NCBI GenBank assembly: GCA_034522175.1 | Contig: JAXHLQ010000001.1 | Location: 2,542,001-2,606,000, forward strand | Reading direction: 5' to 3' | DNA length: 64,000 nucleotides | Source: JAIPDZ01 sp034522175 | GTDB lineage: Bacteria; Desulfobacterota; DSM-4660; Desulfatiglandales; Desulfatiglandaceae | In this document: piece by piece, positions 9,373-19,147 of the stretch | Numbering within the stretch: position 1 is the stretch's first letter | Layout: the number at the start of each line of letters is the position of its first letter | The notes under the pieces: model-generated | Seen by the model: the letters and a program-made list of their open reading frames with translations, nothing else | Database searches by the model: none | Told to the model about the DNA's origin: nothing | Translations under genes and position numbers: made by a program

Positions 9373-9942
9373 GGTATCAAGGCATGTCAGCCGGCTCTGG
9401 TCGATGGCTGTTTTCATCCTCATCACGTAGGGTGGTGGTGATTCGTCCCGCCAGCGGGGATACCCCCCCTCCCACACATACCGTATCAATGCATTGAATT
9501 GGACCCACGTAAACTGATACGGCCCGACGGCGATCGGGTCCAGGTTTGGATCAAAGGTGAGCCGGACCTCGATGGGCAATCCATATTTTTGAATGATGGT
9601 CCTCATCAGGTCCTGGGTCTGATCTCCTTCCGGTTTCTGCTTGAAATCCGCTTCTCTTTGGGGAAAGGGGAACCGTCGGTAAACCTCGCCGATGAATCCG
9701 GTGTGGCGGATGCCGTGAATGGCCCCCATGAGGTCGCCGATCGCCTCCGGACTGGAAATGACATACCCCTCCCATGCGGTCTTGAACGGTTCCGGGGTGT
9801 CCAGCGCGGCCAGCGCTTCCACATGGCGGCAGAAATGGGTGGAAAAGAAGAAATATTGATCCAGAAGGAGCATATCCGAATCGATATTGAAAAAACCGAA
9901 GGCGACGGTGCCGTGGCTGACCGACTCAAAGGATAGCGGCAT
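9361..9942 (-). CDS. Conserved-looking hypothetical protein
   Basis: 193 residues; not recognised. The sequence is soluble-looking with no signal peptide or membrane segment. It begins MPLSFESVSHGTVAFGFFNI, contains FFFSTHFCRHVEALA, and ends in an aromatic-rich segment (GPYQFTWVQFNALIRYVWEG) and an arginine/lysine-rich tail. Base composition and codon use resemble the neighbours, so a real gene is likely. It converges on htpX with a 12-bp overlap. Upstream (9943-10110) is a short spacer before the MoxR-type ATPase on the other strand. Confidence 0.6.
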   Translation of the reverse strand: MPLSFESVSHGTVAFGFFNIDSDMLLLDQYFFFSTHFCRHVEALAALDTPEPFKTAWEGYVISSPEAIGDLMGAIHGIRHTGFIGEVYRRFPFPQREADFKQKPEGDQTQDLMRTIIQKYGLPIEVRLTFDPNLDPIAVGPYQFTWVQFNALIRYVWEGGYPRWRDESPPPYVMRMKTAIDQSRLTCLDTLFG

Positions 9943-10140
9943 GGGCGGTGAATCCCCAAATTAAATGTTAACTGGTGTAAGGTCCTGTTTACCAGGGGTT
10001 CCCTTGGATTTCAACCTCAGGGGTTGACCCGGCACCAGGAATGATTAGAATATAAAGTTAAATTGTGTGAATGTTAACCGTCCTGTTTGAAGGAGAGGTT
10101 CTGGGAGAATATGTCAATTTTATCGAGGAGAAAGACACCA

Positions 10141-10995
10141 ATGCAAGAAGAAGGTAACGCAAACGGCAAGTTCAAAGGCGCGTCCCAATATGTCCTGGAT
10201 GAGGAACTGGCCCAGATCGTGAATATTTCCATGGCGCTGGAGATGCCCCTGTTGCTCAAGGGGGAGCCGGGCACGGGCAAGACCATGTTGGGCCATGCCA
10301 TTTCAGAGGCGCTGGATATGAAACTGATCGTATTGAACGTCAAGTCCAGCATGAAACTGGTGGAGGCTCTCTACCAGTACGACACCCTGACCCGGTTGAA
10401 TGACAGCCGTTTTGGCGATTCCAAGCGGGATGTCAGCAGTATCGAAGAATACATCAAGATGGGGAAGATCGGCCAGGCATTTGTCTCAGAGGAAAAAGTG
10501 GTCCTTCTCATCGATGAAATCGACAAGGCGGACAGCGATTTCCAGGACGATATGTTGGATGTGCTGGATCAGATGGAGTTTGACATCATTGAGATCGACA
10601 AGACCGTGCCGGCCAAAAACCGGCCGGTCATCATCATTACCTCCAATGCCAAAAAGGATCTCTCGGATCCATTCCTGGGCCGGTGTAATTTCCACCATAT
10701 CGCATTCCCGGAACCGGACATGATGCGTCGGATTGTCCAGGTCCACTTTCCCGATATCAACAAGGATTTGCTGGACGGTTCCATCCGCGCCTTTTATAAA
10801 ATGCGGGAGTTTCGGGGGATTGAAAAAAAACCCGCCACCCGGGAACTGATTAACTGGATCCGCGCGCTTCAGTCTGACCCGGATTTTAAGGTGAAACACC
10901 TTATCAAAGGGGACCTCCCCTACCTCGGCGTCTTGTTCAAAAAAAGCCCGGATTATGCATCGTCCCGGCAGGCCGTCGGACGCCTGCGCATCTAA
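10141..10995 (+). CDS. MoxR-family AAA+ ATPase (partner of the CoxE-like VWA protein)
   Basis: 284 residues from ATG 10141, with GAGGAG ten bases upstream; an in-frame ATG at 10111 is an alternative. Walker A is GEPGTGKT and Walker B is VVLLIDEID, followed by sensor-type IIITSNAKKDLSDPFLGRC. The first conserved block, KGASQYVLDEELAQIVNISM, is typical of MoxR ATPases that pair with CoxE/VWA proteins. Such pairs act as cytosolic chaperones that remodel or load metal centres in partner enzymes. The VWA gene follows about 310 bp downstream on the same strand. The client enzyme cannot be told from the sequence. Confidence 0.82.
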   Translation: MQEEGNANGKFKGASQYVLDEELAQIVNISMALEMPLLLKGEPGTGKTMLGHAISEALDMKLIVLNVKSSMKLVEALYQYDTLTRLNDSRFGDSKRDVSSIEEYIKMGKIGQAFVSEEKVVLLIDEIDKADSDFQDDMLDVLDQMEFDIIEIDKTVPAKNRPVIIITSNAKKDLSDPFLGRCNFHHIAFPEPDMMRRIVQVHFPDINKDLLDGSIRAFYKMREFRGIEKKPATRELINWIRALQSDPDFKVKHLIKGDLPYLGVLFKKSPDYASSRQAVGRLRI

Positions 10996-11093
10996 GCGGA
11001 TCCCTGGTCGGAGCGAAACGAAGATCCCGCAGGCATTGAAGCCCTTGCAAAATGTTCAGTTCTGTTCAACATCTTGAGCGTCCAATGTTTTCT

Positions 11094-11197
11094 CGTCATG
11101 CCGGACTTGATCCCCGCAAGTACGGGATCTTCGACCGGCATACAGCATGTTTAACCTATTCAAACACCACTGGATTCCGGCTTTTGCCGGAATGACG
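11094..11197. repeat. Interspersed inverted repeat between the MoxR and VWA genes
   Basis: The segment begins CGTCATGCCGG and ends CCGGAATGACGG, near-complementary ends. It contains the internal hairpin CCGGC-TTTT-GCCGG near 11177-11190. Such sequences are dispersed intergenic repeats in many proteobacteria. The rest of the 310-bp gap from 10996 to 11305 shows no gene. Confidence 0.5.
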
Positions 11198-11305
11198 GAA
11201 AGAGAACATTTTTGCTTTTTACAAAACCGTCAAATTTGAGCCTGGCGCAGAGATTGGGCAAAAGATAATGTTTTGCAAAGGTCTCACGACACCCTGGAGT
11301 ATAGC

Positions 11306-12498
11306 ATGTTTACGAGTTTTTTCTATCTGTTAAGACAGGTGGGCATTCCTGCCTCCCCCACATCCTTTCTGCGTCTTCAGAAGGCCCTGAGTCAGGGTCT
11401 TATTACCTCCATTGATGATTTTTATACGGCCGCCCGGTCCATCCTGGTGAAGAGTGAGCGGTATTTCGACCTGTACGATCAGGTGTTCGCCCATCGCTTC
11501 GAAGGAGCCGACCTGAAGGAACCGGAGGAATTTGAACTGGATGCGGTGGCCAAGGCCATGCTGGAGGAGTGGCTCAAGGATCCCAAAGGGGTGGCCGACG
11601 CCCTGGGGGTTGACGAGGAATCCCTCAATAAGATGAATCCGGATGAGCTTCTTCAGTATTTTCTGGACCGGTTGAAGGAACAGACCGAGGAACACCACGG
11701 CGGGAACAAATGGATCGGTACCGGCGGCACCTCGCCGGTGGGTCATTCAGGGTATCATCCCGGGGCATGCGGGTCGGCGGGGTATCGGCAAACAAATCCG
11801 CCGTCAAAGTGGCCATGGACCGGCGATATCGCGATTACTCGCAGGAAGGGCCCCTGACCCAGGCCCAGATGGGGGAGGCCCTTAAGCGCTTGAGAAATCT
11901 CGTCCCCTCCGGACCCAAGGATGTGGTCAATGTGGATGAAACCATCTATCAGACCATGAAGAATGCAGGCGAGATCGAGATTGTTTTCGAGCGGGCGCTC
12001 AAAGATCGTCTCAAGGTCATCCTGGCCATCGACAACGGGGGCTGGTCCATGGATCCGTACGTGGATATCGTGCATATTCTGTTTAACTATGCCCGGTCCC
12101 AGTTCAAGGAGCTAAAGACCTATTTTTTTCATAACACCATCTATGACAATCTCTGGGAGGACCCGGCACGATACCGAAAGCCCCAGCCCGTGTCGGAACT
12201 GGTACGGAGGGATCCGGAAACGCGGTTTGTCATCGTAGGCGATGCCAGCATGGCCCCCTATGAACTCATGGCCACGGACGGGTCCATCCACATCGAAGAG
12301 CGGACCCGCAAGCCGAGTTATGAGCGGCTCCAGTTCATCGCCGATACCTTTTCCCATTCGGTCTGGCTGAATCCCAAGATGGCGGCCGAATGGCCCTACA
12401 CCCGGACCATCAACGCCATCGGTGAGATTTTTCCCATGTTCGAGCTCACCATCGACGGGTTGGAGGCGGCGGTGACGTATCTGATGAATGGAAAGTGA
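11306..12498 (+). CDS. CoxE-like VWA domain protein (frameshifted)
   Basis: About 398 residues when joined across a frameshift near 11765, where CCCGGGG is one G short; the repaired join reads HPGGMRVGGVSANKSAVKVA. The start is ATG 11306 (MFTSFFYLLRQVGIP). The N-terminal half is the CoxE-type helical region (SPTSFLRLQKAL, SERYFDLYDQVFAHRF). The C-terminal half is a von Willebrand A domain with a degenerate MIDAS: LAIDNGGWSMDPYVDIVH in place of DxSGSM, then TYFFHNTIYDNLW and VIVGDASMAPYEL. It pairs with the MoxR ATPase upstream. Together they probably remodel a metalloenzyme, as proposed for CoxDE, NorQD and RavA-ViaA systems. Loss of the canonical serines in MIDAS may mean altered metal binding. 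Confidence 0.78.
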
Positions 12499-12965
12499 CG
12501 AGCAATCGTCAATCAACAATCCGATAGTGCCGCGTCTCATAAGTTCTGTCCTCGATAATGGCAAGATGTTATTTCCAGAAAATGGTTACTATTTAACCCA
12601 CTGCAAACAGACAGAGACGCGGAAGATCCAAATCTCAAGCACCAAATTTCAAATAAATCCCAATGACCAAATAGCAAAGTCTAAGATGAAAGATATCCCT
12701 GTTTGGGCCGGAGCATTACCCGTGGGAATTTCTTAAATCGCTCGGCGTCACTGAATTGATTTTTCCGGGATCCATATCAAGGGTATGGGGCCAATCCTTT
12801 GCACGCGTCGTTTCGGATTTTGATCCCGCGATTGCGCGGGATTGGAATTTGGACATTCTTTGTGATTTGGGATTTGAATATTGTGATTTCATCGAACCCA
12901 CCATTTGCGGTGCTGTTAAATTGCCAAAATGAGGGACAAAATTTATGAGACGGCGCAATAGTATC
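12499..12965. other. Gene-free spacer with short A/T-rich repeats and a hairpin
   Basis: This 467-bp gap holds no convincing gene. It starts with a copy of a short repeat (CAATCGTCAATCAACAATC, about 12503-12521) that recurs near 50474-50509 and 60340-60375. Further on are repeated words of the type CAAATTTCAAATAAATCCC, the palindrome CCCGCG-ATTG-CGCGGG near 12825-12840, and near-complementary AT-rich words on either side. It resembles an eroded array of intergenic repeats. No promoter was identified. Confidence 0.5.
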
Positions 12966-13559
12966 CTACTCCCCGCAGCTCATGCATTGGTCCCCCGCAG
13001 TCCTGGCATAGGCCTCGCCACATGTTGGGCAGATGCCGATGTCTCCCTTCTTCTTGCGTGCGTAAAAGCGGGTCATCCGGATGGGTACACAGGAGAGCAG
13101 ATCGCGGCCCGCACTTAAAATGGCGGGAATAAGGACATCCCGCGGGAGGTCTTTTTTGGGGCGGGTGCGCATATACCAGTCGTGGACAGGAGGGAAGGCC
13201 TTCAGTTTGCCCGGGTCGAGCCAGACCCGGTAGCCCTTCAGGGTGAACCGGTCATACAGGGTCAGGGCAAACTGATCCCAGTCCAGAATCTTGAGCCAGC
13301 CGTTCCCGATGGTGCACGGGGTGAATATCTGCACCGCATCGGGCAGGCAGTGGCAGGTTTCCACTATCGCGTCCGCCTCCACCATCGGTTCCAGGCGTTC
13401 CTGGACCCAGTCCACCATTATCGCACCAATCACCAGCCCCGGTGCCACAAAACCGTGAAAGGCCTCAATCTCTCTCAGCACGCGCTCTCCGGTGTATCCG
13501 CAGATGGGCTCCTCGAGGCCGTTCTCCATCGTCGCTTTTTTCTCTCCGGCGGAATTCAT
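12966..13559 (-). CDS. FmdE-like protein with C-terminal zinc ribbon
   Basis: 197 residues. The core matches the FmdE family (formylmethanofuran dehydrogenase subunit E-like): FHGFVAPGLVIGAIMVDWVQ, then a cysteine/histidine motif in ETCHCLPDAVQIFTPCTIGN. The C-terminus is a CxxC-x(11)-CxxC zinc ribbon (CPTCGEAY, CMSCGE). Family members bind metal and occur in bacteria without methanogenesis, mostly with unknown roles. The gene overlaps the end of the aconitase gene by 4 bp on the same strand, so the two are almost certainly co-transcribed. A role in iron-sulfur or metal supply to aconitase would fit, but that is inference. Confidence 0.8.
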   Translation of the reverse strand: MNSAGEKKATMENGLEEPICGYTGERVLREIEAFHGFVAPGLVIGAIMVDWVQERLEPMVEADAIVETCHCLPDAVQIFTPCTIGNGWLKILDWDQFALTLYDRFTLKGYRVWLDPGKLKAFPPVHDWYMRTRPKKDLPRDVLIPAILSAGRDLLSCVPIRMTRFYARKKKGDIGICPTCGEAYARTAGDQCMSCGE

Positions 13560-15838
13560 TTCGGTTCCTTCTTACGGGTGAAGGCATTGAGCGCCGAACC
13601 CGCCCTGAACCACTCGATCTGATCTTCAGTGAGAGCGCGATTCAGGAATAACTCGATAGACGCACCGCTTTTCTTCCTGATTGTGGTCCTTACCGGCCTG
13701 CCCGGTGTAAGCGCCTCGAGATCCCAAAAACTGATCCGGTCCTCCATTTCTATGGCATTGTAATCCCCGGGATCGTCGAACGTCAGGGCCAGGATGCCCT
13801 GCTTTTTGAGGTTGGCCTCGTGGATCCGGGCAAAAGACCGGGCCGCCACCACTTTTGCGCCCAAAAACCGTGAACTCATGGCTGCATGCTCCCGGCTGGA
13901 TCCCTCCCCGTAATTTTCATCTCCGATGATGACGAAACCTCCCGCCTGTTCCCGGTACCGCCGGGCCAGTGTGGACAGCCGAACACCCGTTTCTCCGGTC
14001 AGCACATCGGTCCCAAGGCCCGTATCCCCGGTGAAGGCGTTCCGGGCCCCTTCGAGGAGATTCCGGGAGATGTTGGTCAGATGCCCCCGGTATCTGAGCC
14101 ATTTACCTCCCGGGGAAATGTGGTCGGTGGTGGTCTTTCCCCGGGTCTTGATCAGGATGGGGAGATGAATAAAATCTTTACCGTCCCAGGGTTCAAAGGG
14201 TTTTAGGAATTCCAGCCGTTCGGAATCGGGATCTATTTCTACGGTGATATCGGCGCCGTTTTTCGCAGGCGGCCGGTAGCCGCTCTCCAAGCGAACCAGA
14301 CCCTTCTCGGGCAGAGCAGGCGGCGCAGGGGGATCCAGTCTAAACGGGACGTCATCGTTTCCCTTGAGGGTGTCGCGTGCGGGATCAAATCCCGTTTCCC
14401 CGGAAACGGCCAGTGCGGCGGCCATGACCGGAGAGGTCAAAAACGCCTTTGTTTGAGGATTGGCATCGTTTCGCCCCCGGAAATTGCGGTTAAAGGTGGT
14501 GAAGATCACATTGGGCTCCCCTTTTTTGATGTCCCGCCGGTCCCACTGTCCGATGCAGGGCCCGCAGGATGCGGAGAGAATGACGCCTCCGGCCGCTACA
14601 ATGGTATCCAGGACCCCGTCGCGCCTGATGGTTTCATAGACCTGGCGGGAACCGGGTGAGAGCATGAACGGTACGGTTGCTTTCAGCCCATGCCGGGACG
14701 CCTGCTGAAGCACCATGGACGCGGCATAGAGATCTGCATAGGAGGAGTTGGTGCAGGAGCCCAACAAAACGGCAGACACGCGCCCGGGCCACTTTTCCGC
14801 TGCTGCGAGGGCCCTGAATTGACTCACGGGGATGACACGGTCCGGGCTGTAGGGTCCTGCGTGGGCGGGTCGGATTTGCACAAGATCGATCTCCACAAAT
14901 TCATGAAAGACCGTTTCCGGGTCCTGCCTGCAGGTGTCGTCCTGAGAGAGGATGTCGCGTACGGTCTGAGCCCGGTCTGCATCGGCATTGCGGCCCGTAT
15001 TCCTCAGATAGGCGTCCATGGAGTCGTCATAGACAAAGACCGAAGTGGTGGCGCCCAGTTCCGCCCCCATGTTGGTGATGGTGGCCTTCTCGGTGGCGGA
15101 CAGGGTCTCCGCCCCTTCACCAAAATATTCGATGATCTTTCCGGTACCCCCCTTTACACCGAATTGGCGGAGCATCTCGAAGACGACATCCTTGGCCGTG
15201 GCCCAGCCGGTCAACCGGCCCTTGAGCCGCACGCCCACCATGCGGGGCTTGGGGATTTCCCAGGGAAGTCCGGCCATGACCTCGGCGGCATCGGCCCCGC
15301 CCACCCCCATGGCCAGCATGCCGAGTCCTCCGGCGTTGGGCGTGTGGGAATCGGTCCCGATCATCAGACTGCCGGGGAGGGCATAATTCTCAAAGAGGAT
15401 GTGGTGGATAATGCCGGAACCGGGTTCCCAGAACCCGATGCCGTATTTCCGGGCGGCGGAGGAGAGAAATTCATACACCTCCCGGTTGGTGGTGAGGGCC
15501 TGTTCGAGATCCACGTCCGCCCCCTCACTGGCCCCCAGCAGATGGTCACAGTGGATGGTGGCCGGAACAACGCTCTTTTCCCTGCCCGCCTGCATAAACT
15601 GGAGCATGGCCATCTGCGCGGTGGCATCCTGCATGGCCACCCGGTCCGGACGGAGCCGTATGGTATCCTGTCCGGGTACCGGCATGACCGAACCGGTTGA
15701 TGGGTCCTGGTGGAGAAAAAGGATTTTTTCAGCATAACAAAGGCCTCTCCTCAGGCGTTTCCGCTTCCGGGACAACACCGATTCGGCCTGAATTTTGTCA
15801 AAAGGGGGTATCGCGGGACCATTTCGCTGTCTGTTCAT
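13556..15838 (-). CDS. Aconitate hydratase (mitochondrial-type aconitase)
   Basis: About 760 residues from the ATG at 15838, which follows AGGGGAG four bases upstream; a more distal ATG at 15868 is less likely. Cysteines for the [4Fe-4S] cluster appear in LLGSCTNSSYAD and SASCGPCIGQWD. Other hallmarks are HCDHLL, FWEPGSGIIHHILFENY, GTDSHTPNAGGLGMLAMGVG, and the swivel-domain motif NYGEGSSREHAAM near the C-terminus. It isomerises citrate to isocitrate in the cytosol. Length and motifs fit the ACO2-like clade rather than AcnA or AcnB. Isocitrate dehydrogenase is divergent on the other side of a 300-bp gap, and the FmdE-like gene follows with a 4-bp overlap. Confidence 0.92.
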   Translation of the reverse strand: MNRQRNGPAIPPFDKIQAESVLSRKRKRLRRGLCYAEKILFLHQDPSTGSVMPVPGQDTIRLRPDRVAMQDATAQMAMLQFMQAGREKSVVPATIHCDHLLGASEGADVDLEQALTTNREVYEFLSSAARKYGIGFWEPGSGIIHHILFENYALPGSLMIGTDSHTPNAGGLGMLAMGVGGADAAEVMAGLPWEIPKPRMVGVRLKGRLTGWATAKDVVFEMLRQFGVKGGTGKIIEYFGEGAETLSATEKATITNMGAELGATTSVFVYDDSMDAYLRNTGRNADADRAQTVRDILSQDDTCRQDPETVFHEFVEIDLVQIRPAHAGPYSPDRVIPVSQFRALAAAEKWPGRVSAVLLGSCTNSSYADLYAASMVLQQASRHGLKATVPFMLSPGSRQVYETIRRDGVLDTIVAAGGVILSASCGPCIGQWDRRDIKKGEPNVIFTTFNRNFRGRNDANPQTKAFLTSPVMAAALAVSGETGFDPARDTLKGNDDVPFRLDPPAPPALPEKGLVRLESGYRPPAKNGADITVEIDPDSERLEFLKPFEPWDGKDFIHLPILIKTRGKTTTDHISPGGKWLRYRGHLTNISRNLLEGARNAFTGDTGLGTDVLTGETGVRLSTLARRYREQAGGFVIIGDENYGEGSSREHAAMSSRFLGAKVVAARSFARIHEANLKKQGILALTFDDPGDYNAIEMEDRISFWDLEALTPGRPVRTTIRKKSGASIELFLNRALTEDQIEWFRAGSALNAFTRKKEPK

Positions 15839-16138
15839 ATGGCTCCCCTGATTTTTGGCCGAAGACATGTGAAATTAGAGGCCAAGTCGGTGGTGTCCCC
15901 CAATTTCCAATTTCCAGTTTCATCGAAAATACGCGTATGCCAAACGAGCTGCAAAATGTCTGAGGGATGATGGCTTACATTGAACGTGCAAGCATCCAAA
16001 ACGGTTACCGGGTCTTTTTACTTGCAAAATTACCCATTGATTTGGGATAATTAATACTTTTGGATGTATCGTAGCGCAAAGCGCATCAAATGTAAATCCC
16101 TGAAAAAGGGCCTGGCCGGGAGGAAACGGTTGATACCC

Positions 16139-17403
16139 ATGGACAAAACCGCAGAACAGGAAGGCGAAATCCTTAAATGGGATGCCGAGGACCGGCCGCT
16201 GGTCCCGGACAATCCCGTCATTCCCTACATTGAAGGGGATGGGATCGGCCCGGATATCTGGGCAGCCACCCGGGGTGTACTCGATGCCGCTGTGGCGGCG
16301 GCCTATTCCGGCATGAAGCGAATCGTATGGCGGGAAGTCCTGGTGGGTGAAAAGGCCCAGGCGGTCTATGGGGAGGATCGTCCCCTTCCCCGGGAGAGCC
16401 TGGATACCATACGCACACACGGCATTGCCATCAAGGGTCCCTTGACCACCCCGGTGGGCGGGGGGTTCCGGTCTCTGAACGTGGCATTGCGCCAGGTCCT
16501 GGATTTGTATGCCTGCGTACGGCCTGTCCGGCACATGCCGGGTGTGCCGAGCCCGGTGATCCACCCGGAACAGGTGGATGTGGTCATATTCAGGGAGAAT
16601 ACCGAGGATGTGTACGCGGGACTGGAATGGCCGGCCGGATCGCCGGCGGCGCGAGCGCTTATTGAATTCATCAACCGACACATCGAAAAGGGGGAATGTC
16701 GCCCGGTTTCCCTTGAGAGTGCCGTGGGCATCAAGCCCATGAGCCGGCGATGCACGGAACGGCTGGTGGCCATGGCCATCTCGTATGCCATCGAAAACCG
16801 GAAGGAAAGCGTCACCCTGGTCCACAAGGGAAACATCATGAAATACACGGAAGGGGCTTTCAGGGACTGGGGGTACCAGGTGGCAGCAAAACAATTTCCG
16901 GATCAGACGCTGACGGAAGCGGCCCTTTACGAGGAATTTGATGGAAAAAGGCCTCCTGACCGGGTGGTGGTTAAGGATCGGATTGCGGATGCCATGTTCC
17001 AGCAACTCCTGCTGCGGCCGGCGGAATATGACGTGCTGGCGACGCCCAATTTAAACGGGGACTACCTCTCCGACGCAGCTGCTGCCCAGGTGGGGGGCTC
17101 GGCATGGCGCCGGGCGGAAACATCGGCACCCGATGCGCCCTGTTCGAGGCCACGCACGGCACGGCGCCCAAATACGCGGGTCTCGACAAGGTGAACCCGG
17201 GCTCGCTCATTTTGTCCGGGGTGGAGATGCTGCGGTTTATGATGTGGCACGAGGCTGCAGCGATCATACTTTCGGCCATGGAAACGACCATTCGGCAGAA
17301 GACCGTGACCTATGACCTGGCCCGGCAGATGGAAGGCGCCACAGAGGTCAAATGCTCACAATTCGCTCAACGAATTGTTGAGAACATGAAAAAAACCCGT
17401 TAG
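16139..17403 (+). CDS. icd: NADP-dependent isocitrate dehydrogenase (frameshifted)
   Basis: About 422 residues when a frameshift at 17095-17100 is repaired by adding one G to a six-G run; this restores VGGLGMAPGGNIG. Start ATG 16139 gives MDKTAEQEGE. Substrate and metal motifs include PLTTPVGGGFRSLNVALRQ, VIFRENTEDVYAGLEW (isocitrate/NADP signature), LVHKGNIMKYTEGAFRDWGY, and NLNGDYLSDAAAAQVGG (metal-binding aspartates). The C-terminus reads FEATHGTAPKYAGLDKVNPG. The enzyme converts isocitrate and NADP to 2-oxoglutarate, CO2 and NADPH. It is divergent from aconitase, the preceding step of the pathway. The 300-bp gap from 15839 to 16138 carries no clear sigma70 promoter. Confidence 0.92.
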
Positions 17404-17566
17404 GGGTGACGCGTAATTCCGCCATCTGCGGAATCTCCGCTTCACTTCGACCCGGAACGGGCAGCCAGGAACTGTTAGGACTATAAATGTCTGAAGGGTG
17501 TTGACCCATAAACGGAGATGGGAGTAACCTTCCCGAGACCCTTGAGCCCGAAGGAGCACCAACTGT

Positions 17567-18961
17567 ATGAAAACCGTACTGGTCATTGATAACGATGAAC
17601 TCATTCGGGAGTTTATGAAAGACCTGCTTACCCAGGACGGGTACGAAGTGGTAACGGCCGCAGACGGCCTGAGGGCTCTGGATGTGCTGACCAACCTGGT
17701 CCCTGATTTCATTTTTCTGGATCTGGTCATGCCCGGCATCGACGGAAAAAAACTCTGCCATATCATCCGCAACAAGCGTCGGTTTGACAAGACCGCCATC
17801 GTTATTGTCTCAGGGTATTTGGCCGAGATGGAGACGGACTTCGACACCTTCGGTATCCAGGGGACGGTGGTCAAAGGCCCCTTTGATCAGATGGCCAAGA
17901 ACATCCAGGTGGTGTTGAAGGAGCTGAAGACCCCGCGAACCACCCATGTCGCCCGGGAAACGAAGGGCATGGAAGAGATCTTCCCGAGGAAGGCGACCCG
18001 TGAACTCCTCTCCATTACCCGGCACTTCGAATTGATTTTGGGGAAGATGTCAGAGGGAATTCTGGAGCTTACTGCGGATCGACGCGTTGTCTATGCCAAT
18101 GAATCGGCCCTGGATCTGATTGGAAATCCGGAAGAAGATCTGCTGGGCTCACATTTTGAAGATCTTTTCTCGGGGGAAGATCGGAGACGTGTCGAGGAGG
18201 TGTTACGTTCCGTTTCTCAGGGTCCGCAGAATATCTCCGAAGCCGAACCCCTCCTCCTGAAGGAATATTATATTTCCCTCAGTGCCGTGCCGATCAATGG
18301 TCAGACGCATACCATCATTATCATACTGAACAATGTGAGTGAACGCAGACGGGCCGAGCTGCAATTGCAAGAAAGCATGGCGGACCTGAAGAAGGCCCTT
18401 TTTGGGACCATTCAGGCCCTGGCGCTCACCGTAGAAAGACGGGATCCCTATACGGCAGGGCATCAGCAACGGGTCCAGGCCATTGCCACGGCCATTGCAG
18501 AAGAGATGGAACTGGATGAAGACGCCATCGAAGGCCTGCAGATGGCGGCCTTCATTCATGATATCGGAAAGATTGCCATACCGGCCGGCATCCTCAGCAA
18601 ACCCACCCGCTTAGATGAAACCGAGTTCAGACTGCTCAAAACCCATCCCCAGGTGGCCCACAGCATTCTCAGTTCCATCTATTTCCCATGGCCCCTCGCC
18701 GAAATTGTCCTTCAACACCACGAACGGATGGACGGGAGCGGATACCCGAGGGGCCTTAGGGGTGAAGAGATCCTCATGGAGGCCCGCATCCTGGCGGTTG
18801 CCGACGTGGTGGAGGCCATGGGCTCCCACCGTCCCTACCGCCCTTCTCTCGGTATCGACGCGGCCCTTGAAGAGATCCGCAAAAACAGGGGTATCCTCTA
18901 CGATGAACGGGTCGCGGATACCTGTCTTTTTCTGTTCAAGGAGAAGGGCTTCAGTTTTTGA
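17567..18961 (+). CDS. Response regulator with REC, PAS and HD-GYP domains
   Basis: 464 residues. REC domain at about 1-120, with the acidic pocket in VIDNDE and the phospho-acceptor aspartate in FIFLDLVMPGIDGKKL. A PAS domain at about 150-260 (ILELTADRRVVYANESALDL). HD-GYP domain at about 285-460, with HDIGKIAIPAGIL and the full signature HHERMDGSGYPRGLRGEEI. HD-GYP proteins hydrolyse cyclic di-GMP. No histidine kinase gene is adjacent, so the cognate sensor is elsewhere. The next gene on the strand encodes a diadenylate cyclase, which puts two cyclic-dinucleotide enzymes next to each other. Confidence 0.9.
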   Translation: MKTVLVIDNDELIREFMKDLLTQDGYEVVTAADGLRALDVLTNLVPDFIFLDLVMPGIDGKKLCHIIRNKRRFDKTAIVIVSGYLAEMETDFDTFGIQGTVVKGPFDQMAKNIQVVLKELKTPRTTHVARETKGMEEIFPRKATRELLSITRHFELILGKMSEGILELTADRRVVYANESALDLIGNPEEDLLGSHFEDLFSGEDRRRVEEVLRSVSQGPQNISEAEPLLLKEYYISLSAVPINGQTHTIIIILNNVSERRRAELQLQESMADLKKALFGTIQALALTVERRDPYTAGHQQRVQAIATAIAEEMELDEDAIEGLQMAAFIHDIGKIAIPAGILSKPTRLDETEFRLLKTHPQVAHSILSSIYFPWPLAEIVLQHHERMDGSGYPRGLRGEEILMEARILAVADVVEAMGSHRPYRPSLGIDAALEEIRKNRGILYDERVADTCLFLFKEKGFSF

Positions 18962-19147
18962 TGCGCCCGGTATGGGTTTCCGGTTAAACCCCGATGCCAT
19001 TAACTTCAGCAGAACTCCGCCTGATGAGCCCATCATCCCGGACGCGATCCGGGACCGGAAGGACCCTTTCAGGAACGGTCGGGGATATTGAAAGCCTGAG
19101 TTAATGGCATTTATTATAGGATCTGTGTTGAAAGCGGAGCCAGCCTT

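Noticed and set aside
11094..11197. Possible CRISPR-like repeat between the MoxR and VWA genes
   Set aside because: Only one unit with inverted ends, with no spacer-repeat periodicity.
12488..12736. An 82-codon frame after the VWA gene
   Set aside because: It translates the intergenic repeat and has no ribosome site.
14690..15700. A 336-codon frame opposite aconitase
   Set aside because: Glycine/histidine-rich and without motifs; a GC-driven mirror of the aconitase gene.
15920..17005. A 361-codon frame opposite isocitrate dehydrogenase
   Set aside because: No recognisable domain, covers the icd gene and has no ribosome site.
17405..17440. Hairpin ATTCCGC/GCGGAAT after icd as a terminator
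   Set aside because: The stem is clear but no U tract follows, so terminator function is not supported.
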